Origin: Polaromonas sp. AER18D-145
GTDB lineage: Bacteria; Pseudomonadota; Gammaproteobacteria; Burkholderiales; Burkholderiaceae_C
Direction: 5' to 3'
Length of the DNA stretch: 64,000 bases
Assembly: GCF_002379095.1 (NCBI RefSeq)
Contig: NZ_NBZV01000023.1
Coordinates: 1-64,000 of the forward strand
Shown piece after piece: positions 16,575 through 27,400 of this stretch; positions within the stretch are counted from its first letter, which is position 1, and every line of letters starts with the position of its first letter. The position numbers were made by a program, and so were the translations under genes. The notes beneath the pieces were generated by a model. That model had not been told where the DNA came from. It saw only the letters and a program-made list of their open reading frames with translations, and searched no databases.

Positions 16575-19500
16575 TTAACGATTGGCCTGTATCAGACGAT
16601 CCTGCTCTGTGTCAGCACCCAATTCGCTACGCGCGGATGCCCGGCGACCTTCAAGCCGCAGCATCAGCTGCGCAAGTTCGACATGTTCGGGGCGGCTGAT
16701 CACATCTGCCGGTAGCGGGCCAGCACCTATCGAGTAGAGGTTGGTGTCACCAGTCCTGCGTTTGACAACTGCGCCACATGCCTCAAGACGCTGAACAATG
16801 GGTGGAATTGAAGTTAATGCAGAATCCAAGAGCAATACGGCCACGGAAGTGGCAAGAACGTCCAATCGAGTCGCATCAGCGGCTTCAAGGTAAGTGGCGG
16901 ACGTGCGTGAATGCACGATGGCTGCTTGAATGTCCACAACGGAGATGCCCACGGTACTTTGCTGAAGAATGGCGGCAATCAGGCCCGCCAAATCTGCATC
17001 ACTCTTGTTGCTAATTACCCCGTGCTCGGAGTAAATCGGCGTTGAAGCGGCATCGGCCGCCAAACTGTCCCATGCCTCCAGAACTAGCCTGCGCGTGCGG
17101 TATTCCCCAAAGGCCTTCTCTTCCTTACTTTTGAGCCCACGGAAAGTCTCTGACGGGTAATCAGGGCCGAGCAGTGAGCCGCCGGGGCCAAAGGGTGCGT
17201 CGGCAGGGTCAAGGATGTACCTAAGTTCATCTCGGGTCAGTCCGTAGAGACGGGCATAGTAGGCGTCGAGTTCGGCGCGAAGTTGGGCACGGCGCTCGGG
17301 GTGCCAGCCGTAGGGCGTATGTCGCTGTTCGGGTGGGCGCGGGTCGTAGTCGGCGAGGTCTTCGGCCCAGGATTGCATGTCGTACGCGGTGTGGGTCAAC
17401 TCCAGTACACGTGGAGCAATGTAAGCGAGGTCGGCTTCGATATAGCGGTCTGGTGAAAGTACAGGGAACTGCTTGACATAACCAAGCGTCATGTTTGTCC
17501 CACCTAATTTTTGTCGAACGACATAGTCAAACACAAGCACCGACATGTTCGCGAGGTATGCAGCGGCTAGCTTTGCGGGCGTGTTGACGTGCCAAAGGGG
17601 CATTGAGTGCCCTACAGCAAAACGAGGTACAACAGTGGAAATGTAGCTACGCTCATTCGTTGCGTTGGTAATGTTGCGCCACCCCGTCAGCCACTTCGGG
17701 CTGCGCAGGTCCATCCACGCATCCATAAACTTCAAGTCAAATTGACCTCCAACCCTGGGTGTATGTACGTGAGCAGCTATCACAACCGTCGCGCCTCCAA
17801 TTGCATTTGCCGCTGAGGGTTTTTGCAAGGCTTCCAATTCAGCCAAGTCAGCATCGCTCAAACTCATTTCGGCATCTTGCAGCGCCCACTTGGTGAACGC
17901 AGGCAAGGCCTTTTTGCCACTGGTGTCGTCTTGCTTCAAAGCGATTGCCAAGACCGGGTATTGCGCAGCAAGCGTGGCTTCGGCTGTTTGTGTGGCTTGC
18001 CAGGCAACGGCACTTGACCAACCAGATTTTTCGGTCGACGTAGCTGGTGTGGGCTGACCCGCGTTCCGGCGAAAGAGTTCGCCCGCGGCCCAACCCGCCA
18101 GCGCCAAAGTCAAGTTGTCTACGCCTACGTTGAGGGTATCCCGCAAGGCAGCGCTATCCGTGTCGCTGGCTGCAGCGGATGCTGCTGATTGAGCGGCTTC
18201 ATGCCATGTCAACCACGCGTTGGCGATCCGACTGGGTACGTGAGCGATGCGGGCCAGAACTTGAGCTTGGTCCACCCAGTAGCGTGGGCGTACGGTGCAA
18301 GCCGGGTCGGAGCGCTGGACGTCGCTCAGGTCAACGGTATCGAGACCGTTGGGTTGGTCTGGCGCATCCACGTAGGTTGCCCAGCGGTGGTCAAACTGGT
18401 GAACCATCTTGGCTTCATACAGCGGCAAACGTGGGGGGCTTCCAGGGGCAGAGGGGGTGTCGCTAAACAGATTGCTGTCAGTGGACATGTCAAACATTCG
18501 CTGAAAACTAATTCCCCATGGGTTCACGTCTTCGCCCTGCGGCCCCGCACGGTCAAGAATCAGCACCGGGGTCGTGCGGTAAATCTTCTTGGTTAACTCA
18601 GCGTCACGCTGGGTCCGAAATACCGGGCAGGTTCTAGTGTTCGGGTTGATGAGTCGAAAGTCCGCAGGAGTAAGCGCAAAGCGGCGCGCCTTGTCATAGA
18701 GATAGCTGACCTGGCGCGCATAGTGGACAAAATCTGCAGCTTCGATAGCGGAGTCGGAACCTCCAATCACGACCAGGCAAAACTTCATTGCGTGGTGAAC
18801 AGCGGGAAATATGAACTCTTCATTCTCAAAGGAATACAAAGCGACGAGACGGTTGCTCTGTGTCACCGCCTCAAAATAAGCTTTTGTCGAGTCGTCAGTC
18901 GCAATGCCGGTTGGAACGATGAACCCTGCACGACCACGCGGCGCAACGAGTTGAAAGATACTCTCCGCGAACAGCGCGTACGTGTTGACGTCTCCCACGC
19001 CTGTCAACGGGAAACGTCCACTGTCGTGCGCGTACAGGCTGATGGCCTCTGCACCCCGCCGGGCCATGATGAATTCCTCATGCAGGTACATCTCCGCAAA
19101 GCTGGGTGGGTGCAGACCCTCGGCGGCTTCCACATCCGGGTAAAGCGTGTGCAACAGCAAGCCTTGCCGGAGCAACTCAATGCGTTTGCCACGTTCCGAC
19201 TTGTTTTTGGCACTGGCCACCAAGGGGCTACGGGTTGCGAAGAACTCTTCTTCTTGCAGCTTGATGCGCTCCCAAGGCGGGTTGGCCAGCATGACCGAAA
19301 ACCCACCCTTGGCAGCCACCTGCGGAAAAGCCAGCCACCAGTGGAAAACACTGTGTGCACGGCATAGCCGGTACGCAGCCTGCGCCAAATCATGTTTGTC
19401 GTCTTGGCCCGCTGCGGGATGCAGCAAACCCCAGAGGTAGCCCGATAGTGGAATCCGCGCCAAATCTGATGGCACTTTTGGGGCCAAAAAGGCAGCCACA

Positions 19501-21659
19501 TAGGTGTCGGCCAAGCGGGCCAGTGTGCTTTGCTGGGCTAGGGCCGTAGCCTGTTGCCACGCACTGCGTTTGGCAGCAATGCCTTGCAAACTATCGTCAG
19601 ACAGGTGCTCCACCGCATCAGCTTGTGCAGCCAATGGACTGGCTTGAAACAAGTCGCCCGCGGCCACATCTTTCCAACTTTTCAGGTCGAGCTTGTTCTG
19701 CTTTTTGAGTGCAGACGCGGTGGCTTTGTCGTCGCCACTGAGCACGGCGTAGGCTTCGTCGGGGATACCGTTGTTGAGAACTTTGGGGTCCAGCACGCCC
19801 AACAGCGCATCGCCCACCTGCAAATGGTGGTCCAAAAAGGTAAGCGGCATGTCCGGCGTGTAAGCCTCCAACCACAGCGCGGTTTTGGCCAGCGCAATGG
19901 CCATGGGGTTTTTGTCCACGCCGTAAATGCAGTGGCTGACCACATCCCGCAGCGCGTGGCGGTAGTCGGCAGGCGTGGGCGCACCGTCTGACGCACGCAG
20001 CTTGGCTACTTCGTCAGCTAGGCGGCGCGCGGCTGCCAGCAAAAAGTGACCACTGCCGCATGCAAGGTCGCAGACTGTGAGCTGCAGCAAGGCCTCTACC
20101 GGCTGTTGCGGATTGGCTTTGACGGTGTCGGCAATGACTGGTTCGAGCGCAGACTTGATGAGCTCCTGCACCGGGCCGTCGGGGGTGTAGTAGCTACCGG
20201 TAAGCTTGCGGGTGTTGCCCTGGGTAGAGGCCTCAATGTCGTCATCGCCCACGAATGCAAGCTTGGCAGCGTGTGGCTGGCTCAGGCTCTGGATGTCAGG
20301 CACCAGCTCCAGCAGGCTTTCGTAAACGCTGCCAAGTTCTTCTGGGCCCATGTCGCGGTAGTTCACCCGCGTAAGGCCCGTGGTTTGGCGAAAGTATCCA
20401 AGCTGAAAAATGGCTTTAAGCAACCAACGGTTTTCAATGTGGGCATGAGCCAGATTCGGACATTGATCAGCGGCGTACAGGCCGCCGAGCGCTGGAAGAC
20501 CCAGCGAGCTCTGTCCCTGCGCCAAACCGTCAAAGGTGATGCTGAGGGCCTGCCAAAGATCGCTGTGGGTATCAAAGCTGCTGCGTCGCACAGCACGGTC
20601 TCGAAGCCAGGTGATGGAGTAGCCAGCCCGATAGCGCCGTTGTGCTTCTTTGGTTGAACCCGGCGTGAAGATGAGTGACTGACCGGTGGACGCGTCAGTG
20701 CGGTCTTCCACCGTGGCCAAGAAGATGAGGCGATAAACCAGCCGCAGCAGCTCTTCAAAGAAAGCTTGCTTGCTCAGACCCTGAAATTGCTCCTGATTTT
20801 GTAGCTGCTCACGCAGGTGGGTATTGGACGGGTGGCTTAAAAATCCCGTTCCTAGGGCGCGCAAGGCATCTGCCACTTGGTAGCGCAGGTTGCTTCGGAT
20901 GGTGACACCCGCCTCTTGGCCGGCAGCACGCCAGCGCTCCCAAGGACAGTCGGTGGACTCGGCCTCGGGGATTCCAAAGCGGCTGGCATGCGCAAGCAAC
21001 CAGAAGGCGGTGAAGTCGGCGTACAGATCTTCTGAGAACAACGCCTCCAAGTCCACTTCGACATAGGCCGGACGGGTCAGGCTGGGGTTGTCATGCAGGA
21101 TGCGCAGGGTCAACCCGTTGCTGGTGATGGCCCACAGCGACTGGTCAGATGCGTTGAGCGCCTCTTGTGCCAGCATGAAGGGTGAGCGGCGGCGGGTTTT
21201 GCCAGTGTCGGGGTTGAGTTCGCCAAAACGCTCTGCGGGTGCGTCCAGCAGCTGGGTGTGGCCAGCCAATACGATGGGTAAGCGCCCGTCTCTGGCGGCA
21301 TAGCCGATGTTGTAGGTGTGGCCTGAAGCTTCTACCGTTGCACCAACGGTAAGGTCGCTGAAGCCCAGCACATCGCGCAGTAATGGAACCAGGAAGTTGC
21401 GCAGGGTGGTTTGGTGCGCATCCAAGTCATTACGTTGACGCTGGTTTTGAAAGTCTGACCACAGGCTTTGGCCAATTTTCCAGAACCGCGCGACTTCATC
21501 GCGTAGCTTGAGTCCCTTCGGGATGCGGTAATGGCTATCGGTCTGCTCGGTTTTGTCGGGCGTTTGCAGTGTGGTCAGGCGTGCCAATTCGTCGGCGGGA
21601 ATCAGGCCGCCTTCGATACGGATGGCCTGATAGATCAGTTGGGTAGTATTGCGTGCCAT
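16575..21659 (-). CDS. Very large N6-adenine DNA methyltransferase (DrmMI/PglX-like)
   Basis: A 1694-residue protein with a class I MTase core in the middle: the SAM-binding motif LTVCDLACGSGHFLLAAAR near residue 535 and the catalytic NPPW motif (VMLANPPWERIKLQEEE) near 820. Just before the core, GSYYTPDGPVQELI is the entry motif typical of Eco57I-type enzymes. The long C-terminal part would serve target recognition. It would methylate adenines and mark self DNA. DISARM class 1 DrmMI and BREX PglX are the closest known types; no pglZ is present. The ATG was chosen because GGGAG precedes it; a TTG six bases earlier would overlap the SNF2 gene. Confidence 0.85.
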   Translation of the reverse strand: MARNTTQLIYQAIRIEGGLIPADELARLTTLQTPDKTEQTDSHYRIPKGLKLRDEVARFWKIGQSLWSDFQNQRQRNDLDAHQTTLRNFLVPLLRDVLGFSDLTVGATVEASGHTYNIGYAARDGRLPIVLAGHTQLLDAPAERFGELNPDTGKTRRRSPFMLAQEALNASDQSLWAITSNGLTLRILHDNPSLTRPAYVEVDLEALFSEDLYADFTAFWLLAHASRFGIPEAESTDCPWERWRAAGQEAGVTIRSNLRYQVADALRALGTGFLSHPSNTHLREQLQNQEQFQGLSKQAFFEELLRLVYRLIFLATVEDRTDASTGQSLIFTPGSTKEAQRRYRAGYSITWLRDRAVRRSSFDTHSDLWQALSITFDGLAQGQSSLGLPALGGLYAADQCPNLAHAHIENRWLLKAIFQLGYFRQTTGLTRVNYRDMGPEELGSVYESLLELVPDIQSLSQPHAAKLAFVGDDDIEASTQGNTRKLTGSYYTPDGPVQELIKSALEPVIADTVKANPQQPVEALLQLTVCDLACGSGHFLLAAARRLADEVAKLRASDGAPTPADYRHALRDVVSHCIYGVDKNPMAIALAKTALWLEAYTPDMPLTFLDHHLQVGDALLGVLDPKVLNNGIPDEAYAVLSGDDKATASALKKQNKLDLKSWKDVAAGDLFQASPLAAQADAVEHLSDDSLQGIAAKRSAWQQATALAQQSTLARLADTYVAAFLAPKVPSDLARIPLSGYLWGLLHPAAGQDDKHDLAQAAYRLCRAHSVFHWWLAFPQVAAKGGFSVMLANPPWERIKLQEEEFFATRSPLVASAKNKSERGKRIELLRQGLLLHTLYPDVEAAEGLHPPSFAEMYLHEEFIMARRGAEAISLYAHDSGRFPLTGVGDVNTYALFAESIFQLVAPRGRAGFIVPTGIATDDSTKAYFEAVTQSNRLVALYSFENEEFIFPAVHHAMKFCLVVIGGSDSAIEAADFVHYARQVSYLYDKARRFALTPADFRLINPNTRTCPVFRTQRDAELTKKIYRTTPVLILDRAGPQGEDVNPWGISFQRMFDMSTDSNLFSDTPSAPGSPPRLPLYEAKMVHQFDHRWATYVDAPDQPNGLDTVDLSDVQRSDPACTVRPRYWVDQAQVLARIAHVPSRIANAWLTWHEAAQSAASAAASDTDSAALRDTLNVGVDNLTLALAGWAAGELFRRNAGQPTPATSTEKSGWSSAVAWQATQTAEATLAAQYPVLAIALKQDDTSGKKALPAFTKWALQDAEMSLSDADLAELEALQKPSAANAIGGATVVIAAHVHTPRVGGQFDLKFMDAWMDLRSPKWLTGWRNITNATNERSYISTVVPRFAVGHSMPLWHVNTPAKLAAAYLANMSVLVFDYVVRQKLGGTNMTLGYVKQFPVLSPDRYIEADLAYIAPRVLELTHTAYDMQSWAEDLADYDPRPPEQRHTPYGWHPERRAQLRAELDAYYARLYGLTRDELRYILDPADAPFGPGGSLLGPDYPSETFRGLKSKEEKAFGEYRTRRLVLEAWDSLAADAASTPIYSEHGVISNKSDADLAGLIAAILQQSTVGISVVDIQAAIVHSRTSATYLEAADATRLDVLATSVAVLLLDSALTSIPPIVQRLEACGAVVKRRTGDTNLYSIGAGPLPADVISRPEHVELAQLMLRLEGRRASARSELGADTEQDRLIQANR

Positions 21660-21661
21660 GG

Positions 21662-24496
21662 TCAAACTCCCGCTGCTGGAACCAGCACGTAAACACCCAT
21701 CACGTCCACCGGCAAGCTGGCGGTGACCTGGTAAGTGCCTTTGGCATCAGCAGCCTCACGAACACGGCGGTGGTCTTGCAACAGGGTTTGGGCACGTTCG
21801 CGGGCGATGGCTTCCAGTTGCGGTTGCCAACCTGGAATGGCGTCCAGCGCCTGCTGAAGGTGGCGGTCACGGACCATTGGCAGCATGTTGCGGACGGCAT
21901 CCATGCCCAAGAGGGTTTGGGTCTCATAGGCGGGCAGACTTGCGATTGGATCGCTACCGGAAGCACTAACCGCCACGGTCTCTTCGCACAACATTAATCG
22001 GGTCTGGGTGCCGCGGGTTACGGTGAGCTGGTGGCGTAAGCGCAGCAGCAACACAGTGGTTTTTGCGGTGACGTGGCCCACAAAGGCAGCACCAGCACGG
22101 GCGACGGCATCGTCTTCAGACGCATCTTGCGAGGCCAGTGCGCGCTCCAGAAGGGTGTCAGCCAGAGCGACCACCAGCGGATGGGTGCGGTGGATGAACA
22201 TCGCACCCTGGTCGGCAGGTTGATGAAAGTTCACGCGCAATGTGCCTGTGTATCCATCAGCCGCCAACCGCTCCTTGATGGAGGTTGGCAACTGATCCAG
22301 GTGCAGCTTGTTGTGCTGCTTGTAGGTTTCTAATGGGACACCAAGCTTGGCCACGGCGCGCGTAACAAAGCGTTCCACATCATCTTCGCCACCCAGAACG
22401 GCTGCAGACTTGCGCCATTCGGGCAGCACATCTTCTGGCTTGATACGGCGCTGGGCAAAGATAGAGCGATTTTTGGCGGCCTTGTCGCGGGCGCTTTGCC
22501 AGGCGGTTTCGATGTCGCGCGCTGGCTCGCCAAAGTCGAGGGCGGTTTGCGCTTGGTTGCCAATGTGATTGTTTTTGCGCAGCAGCACGGCATTGAGTAG
22601 CGCCTTGGTGAGCTTGCCCTGGTCGTCTGGCATGGGGACCAGCACGCCCAACTCTTTGCGAATGCTCTCGGCCTTACGCAGGATGACTTGCAGCACGGCG
22701 CCATCGACGGGGTTGTCTTCACCATACAGCATGGTGCTGCGGACCTCTCGGGCCTTCTGACCAAAGCGGTCAACGCGACCTTCTCGCTGCTCATGGCGGG
22801 TGGGGTTCCAGCTCAGGTCGTAATGCACCACGGAGGTGAACAAGCCTTGCAAGTTGATACCCTCAGACAGGCAGTCGGTGGCCACCAAAATGCGCTTTTC
22901 CGTGTCGCCCAGCTCTTCGACTGCGGCTTCACGTTCGCTTGGGGTTAGTTCGCCCGTGACCGCTTTAACGGTCGCATCCTTAAACTTGCCCCGCAGAAAG
23001 TTGGCCAAGTAGTGAGCTGTGGCAATGTAGCGGCAAAAGACCACTGGTTTGAAGCCCTCCTTGACCAGCAGCGTCAAATGCTCCAGCAGCTTGGCAAGCT
23101 TGGGGTCGTTGGCATCGCCGGCAAGTTTTTCTGCATCGACAATGAGTTGCTGTAAGAGCGCGCTGTCCTCAGTTTGAGCGGCGGGCTCAATGTCGTCGGT
23201 GGACAGGGCATCGTCAATGCCATCCAGCACACGGTCGCCAGCCTGGGATTCGATGTCTTCCAAGGACAGTTCGTCGGCATCTTCGCCTTTGGCTGCACCA
23301 TCCAGCCGGGTGCGCAAGGCATTGACGGCGGCGGCAGGGGATGAAGAAATACATCGCAGCAGTGCCAGAGCGGCCCACCAGCCCATGCGCTGCTCGCGCA
23401 AGCCCTGCCCTTCGGCACGTACCACCAATTCACGCGCATAGTCCAGCACGTCGTTAAAGAGCTGGCCCCAAGCCCCGGTAAGTCGGTACGTGATTTCGGT
23501 TGTTTTACGCTCCGGGAACATCGATGCGTCTTGCCACTCTGCGATATCGGGACGGCGGCGCTGCACAAAATGGCGTGAAAGGTCATCCCGCAGGTCGGTG
23601 TGCGCACCGGGCGCCAAGTCCTTGAGTTGGGTGAAGTCAGGCTTCAACAACCCAAGCAAATTGAAGAAGGCATCTTCGTCGCCGCTGTGGGGCGTCGCAG
23701 TGAGCAGCACCATATGGCGGTTGACGTCTTCAGACAGGCCCTTGAGAAGCTGGTAGCGCTGCTGCCGACCTTGGCCACCATGGGTGCAGGTGTGGGCCTC
23801 GTCTACGATGACGAATTCGGGGCAGAAGCGTTGGAATGCTTCGCGTCGGCGTTCAGACTTGATGTAGTCCAGGCTGACCACGGTGAATGGATTGGCGTCA
23901 AACACCGAGGTGCCTGGTGCCAGTTCGCGCTCCAGACGAGCGGCAGTGGCACTGCGCACCACCACGGCATGGATATGAAAACGGTCGGCCAGCTCGCGCT
24001 GCCACTGCTCACACAAGTGCGGCGGGCACAGCACCGTCATTCGCTGGATTTCACCGCGGTCCAGCATTTCACGGGCAATTAGTGCGCCCTCGATGGTTTT
24101 GCCGATACCTACGTCGTCGGCGATGAGCAAACGCACGGTTGAGAGCTTCATGGCCATCAGCAGTGGCACGAGCTGGTAGGCGCGCGGCTCAACGGCGATG
24201 TTGCCAAAACTTCGAAACGGCCCAGCCCCATTGCGCAGCTTGAGCTGCAGCGCATCCATCAATAGCTGACTGGCGGCATGGTTGCGGGCCTGCTCGATGG
24301 TGGGCCATGGAAAGGTGGCGGGTTGGACGGGTTGGCGCTCTAGCGGCAGGTAAATCAGCGATTCATCGTTCTCACCACCACCCAAAGGGCGCAGATGCAG
24401 GGTGTCTTGATTGGACGAAGGCAGCACTATCCACTCGCGGCCACGGGCGGAGACAAGACTGCCCGGGTAGAACTCAGCGGTCATAGCATTCATCAT
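21662..24496 (-). CDS. SNF2-family helicase/translocase (DrmD-like)
   Basis: A 944-residue SF2 motor. Motifs in order: Walker A (IADDVGIGKTIEGALIARE), DEAH box (FVIVDEAHTCTHGG), motif III (LLTATPHSGDED), and the C-terminal lobe with VATDCLSEGINLQGL and the Arg finger block HEQREGRVDRFGQK. SNF2 enzymes of this type translocate along duplex DNA. DrmD, an SNF2 helicase next to an adenine methylase, defines DISARM class 1, and the same pair occurs here. The start codon directly follows the stop of the upstream DUF1998 helicase gene, and its end lies two bases before the methyltransferase start. Confidence 0.85.
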   Translation of the reverse strand: MMNAMTAEFYPGSLVSARGREWIVLPSSNQDTLHLRPLGGGENDESLIYLPLERQPVQPATFPWPTIEQARNHAASQLLMDALQLKLRNGAGPFRSFGNIAVEPRAYQLVPLLMAMKLSTVRLLIADDVGIGKTIEGALIAREMLDRGEIQRMTVLCPPHLCEQWQRELADRFHIHAVVVRSATAARLERELAPGTSVFDANPFTVVSLDYIKSERRREAFQRFCPEFVIVDEAHTCTHGGQGRQQRYQLLKGLSEDVNRHMVLLTATPHSGDEDAFFNLLGLLKPDFTQLKDLAPGAHTDLRDDLSRHFVQRRRPDIAEWQDASMFPERKTTEITYRLTGAWGQLFNDVLDYARELVVRAEGQGLREQRMGWWAALALLRCISSSPAAAVNALRTRLDGAAKGEDADELSLEDIESQAGDRVLDGIDDALSTDDIEPAAQTEDSALLQQLIVDAEKLAGDANDPKLAKLLEHLTLLVKEGFKPVVFCRYIATAHYLANFLRGKFKDATVKAVTGELTPSEREAAVEELGDTEKRILVATDCLSEGINLQGLFTSVVHYDLSWNPTRHEQREGRVDRFGQKAREVRSTMLYGEDNPVDGAVLQVILRKAESIRKELGVLVPMPDDQGKLTKALLNAVLLRKNNHIGNQAQTALDFGEPARDIETAWQSARDKAAKNRSIFAQRRIKPEDVLPEWRKSAAVLGGEDDVERFVTRAVAKLGVPLETYKQHNKLHLDQLPTSIKERLAADGYTGTLRVNFHQPADQGAMFIHRTHPLVVALADTLLERALASQDASEDDAVARAGAAFVGHVTAKTTVLLLRLRHQLTVTRGTQTRLMLCEETVAVSASGSDPIASLPAYETQTLLGMDAVRNMLPMVRDRHLQQALDAIPGWQPQLEAIARERAQTLLQDHRRVREAADAKGTYQVTASLPVDVMGVYVLVPAAGV

Positions 24497-27400
24497 TTAT
24501 TCGTTTTGGCCAGCACCAAAGAGGTCGGCATTTTTGGCGAAAATGGGAGGCCACAGAGCCTGCTCTTTCGGGAAGCGGACTACCAAGAATCCTTGCTCAT
24601 CAAGCTTGCGGTCAATGGCTTCATCCTTGTCCTGCTGAGCAGTCTTGTCGTGATGCGGCCCATCGATGAAGACAACCAGGTTGTAGTCGTCGTAGAAAAA
24701 GTCGGAGCAAGTATGGACTGACTCAATGGTGTGCTGTGCGCGGTCGGGTTTACGATGCCCATGCGACTCAACATAAACCAGCCAAGCCTGTTCCAGTGAA
24801 CTGGTGGACATGCGGGCTAGTTCAGCGCTGTGCTGCTCAGGGGCACGCCCCTGCGTTCCCAGAGCAAGCTTGGATGCAGTCAATCGGCAAAGAATGTCGA
24901 GCACCAAGCCTTTGGCCACAGCATCTTTTCGGTCAATGAGTGGGTGGTCGGGCTGGTTGTAATAAGACAGCAGGCAACGGTAGCAACCCGCTTCACAAAT
25001 GGACTTGCCATGCTCGTCCAGCTCCTCGACCAGCGTCTTTTGGGTCCAGGGTTGGCCGGCTTCCGGGCGCTGGAAGTGCAGGATTTCGAGCGCCTCGGCA
25101 GCAACGGCCGCGAGCGCATGGGGTTCAGTGGCGATACGGGTCAACACACCTGCGCCGCCCTCTGCAGCCTCAAAGAACAAGATGGACTGCCTGTTATCGC
25201 GGTTTGGCAAGGGCTCGCCGACCAACTCGCTTTCCTCCAGTTGATAGACCGCCTCGATGCCGCGTTTAAGGGCGTATTGCAACGTGGTCATAGAGGACGC
25301 AGACATCACGCCGAGTCGATGTGAAGGACGTACCACCAAAATGTTGCGGCGGTCTTCGACAAAGGGGACGATGCGCTGTGGAGGTGTCTTATCCGGGGGC
25401 GCGTCATCACCATTCTCTTCGCCAGCCTCATCCACACCGCCAACCCAGTGACCCGTGACCGGGTTCATCATGAAGCCTCGGACGGACTTCTCCTTACGCC
25501 GACGCCATCCATAGTTCATGCGCCAGATGGTGGCCGCGGGACCGTATTGCAGTTCGAGCAACGGCCCTTCAGCATCGGACACCTCGGACATGACCACTTG
25601 CAGCTTGCCGTCCGCCTCGGCGAATTGCAACGTGGTTTGCATTTCGTAGCCCTGGCGTGTGCGTTCCTCTTCATTGGCGGTAATGCGCTCAGCCCGCTTG
25701 GTCGACACATTCTCGATGCGATAAAGATTCTTGACCTCTTCGGCGCCTGAGAGCGAGGCATCGCAGGAAACACAACGATCCGCGTCGCGCTGCGAGCGAA
25801 AGTGGCCGTAACCGCACGATGGACACAAACGCGCGACCTCGGTGGTCAGCTTGGCACCTTCAGAGACCTGGTCTTGGCTGGTGATGGTGAGAAGTGCTTT
25901 GGTCACCCGGTACTGGCTGCCTTCGTGATAAATCAAGCTATAGGGACCAAACTCACTGAGTGCCAGGAACCTTGGGCGGGACAGGAAGCTTTCGCGGCCA
26001 ATGTTGCCGCGCCGTGCGGGGATATAGGCCAGCAGCGGCAGACGCGGGAAGTTGTAGCCGGGAAGAAAGCCTTGGCTGGCAAGGTAGCGATAGGTATAAA
26101 AGTCGCTATTGAAAGCACTGTCACCAGCCAGTAACAGGTCACGCTGCTTGCGAGCTTCATTGTGCCTTTGCTGGGCCTCGCGACGTTCGCGTTCGCTGGC
26201 AGCGGGATTGTTTTCAATCTTGAAGTTGAGTTCAATCTGCCGTGCGGTAGCGCGGTACAGATCACGCCAGCGATTCAGGGAACCGTCGAACTCCAGGTAG
26301 GCCCGCTGAAATACGGACTCCGGCCACGTTGGCGTGTACCAGGGCGCACGCTCCGGTGTGAGTTCGTCCTTGAGCATGGCCAGCACGGCCAAGCCGCGCT
26401 GATGGGCGCGTTTCTGGGCCTGAGGCTTGCCCAGGTCTGACTCCAGGTCATCCGTGATGGGCAGCGCGTCGGACTTGTCCATGTTGAGCAAGTCGCGAAT
26501 GCTGTTGCCCAGTTTCTTGCCAGTTTCAGCCAGCCAAATGGCTTGCATATGACTCTGTACGAGCTCGCGGTTGGCGAGGTCCAGCGTGGGCGGATTGACC
26601 TGACCATGCACCATGCGCACGGGGTCACGGAAGTAATACTGGTCGTGCGGCGATTGGGCGGCACAGTAAGTGATGACGAGCGCTGGCTGCCCAGCCCGTC
26701 CCGCACGACCGCTGCGCTGGGCATAGTTGGCGGGCGTTGGCGGCACATTGCGCATGTAAACCGTGTTCAGGGACGATATGTCGACGCCCAGCTCCATGGT
26801 TGGCGAGCAGAACAAAACCGGTAGCCAGTTGAGCTCCGTGCCATGCGCTTTCATCCATTCACTGCGGTCCTTCTCAGTGAACCTGAACCGCGCCTCCCGC
26901 TCCATACGGTCTTCCTGCTCGACCTGCGCTGTGTGTTCTCTGGCCTCAAAATCAAATAGCTGGTGAGCGGGCTCGGCTAACAGTCGTGAAATGTTGCGGT
27001 ACAGATTGCGGAAAAAGATGTTGTCATGCGACTGCGTTACGCTGCGACCGTCACCCGCCGCCCAGAGCAAGGAACTGCCATTGAGTTGCCACCCCATCTG
27101 GCCAACATCAGTTTCTTCTTTACGGACCAATCCGTAGCTTTCCGCCGCCCTGAGCAAAGCGTTGATGACATCCGGATAGGACTTGTCGTTGACTTGCTTG
27201 TAAAACGGATTTTCGCCACCCCAGGTGCTTCCTTTGCGCAGCTCGCGCCCCAAGCGCGACCGGCTGGACCCAATAACCAGATAGTCCTCGATGTTCTGTT
27301 TGCGTCCACGTGGTCTGTTGTCATCGGCTGGGCGTGACGTAATAAACCATTTGGCAGGTAATGGACGCTCATCTTCTGTGAACCCCCACGGTTCCCGCAA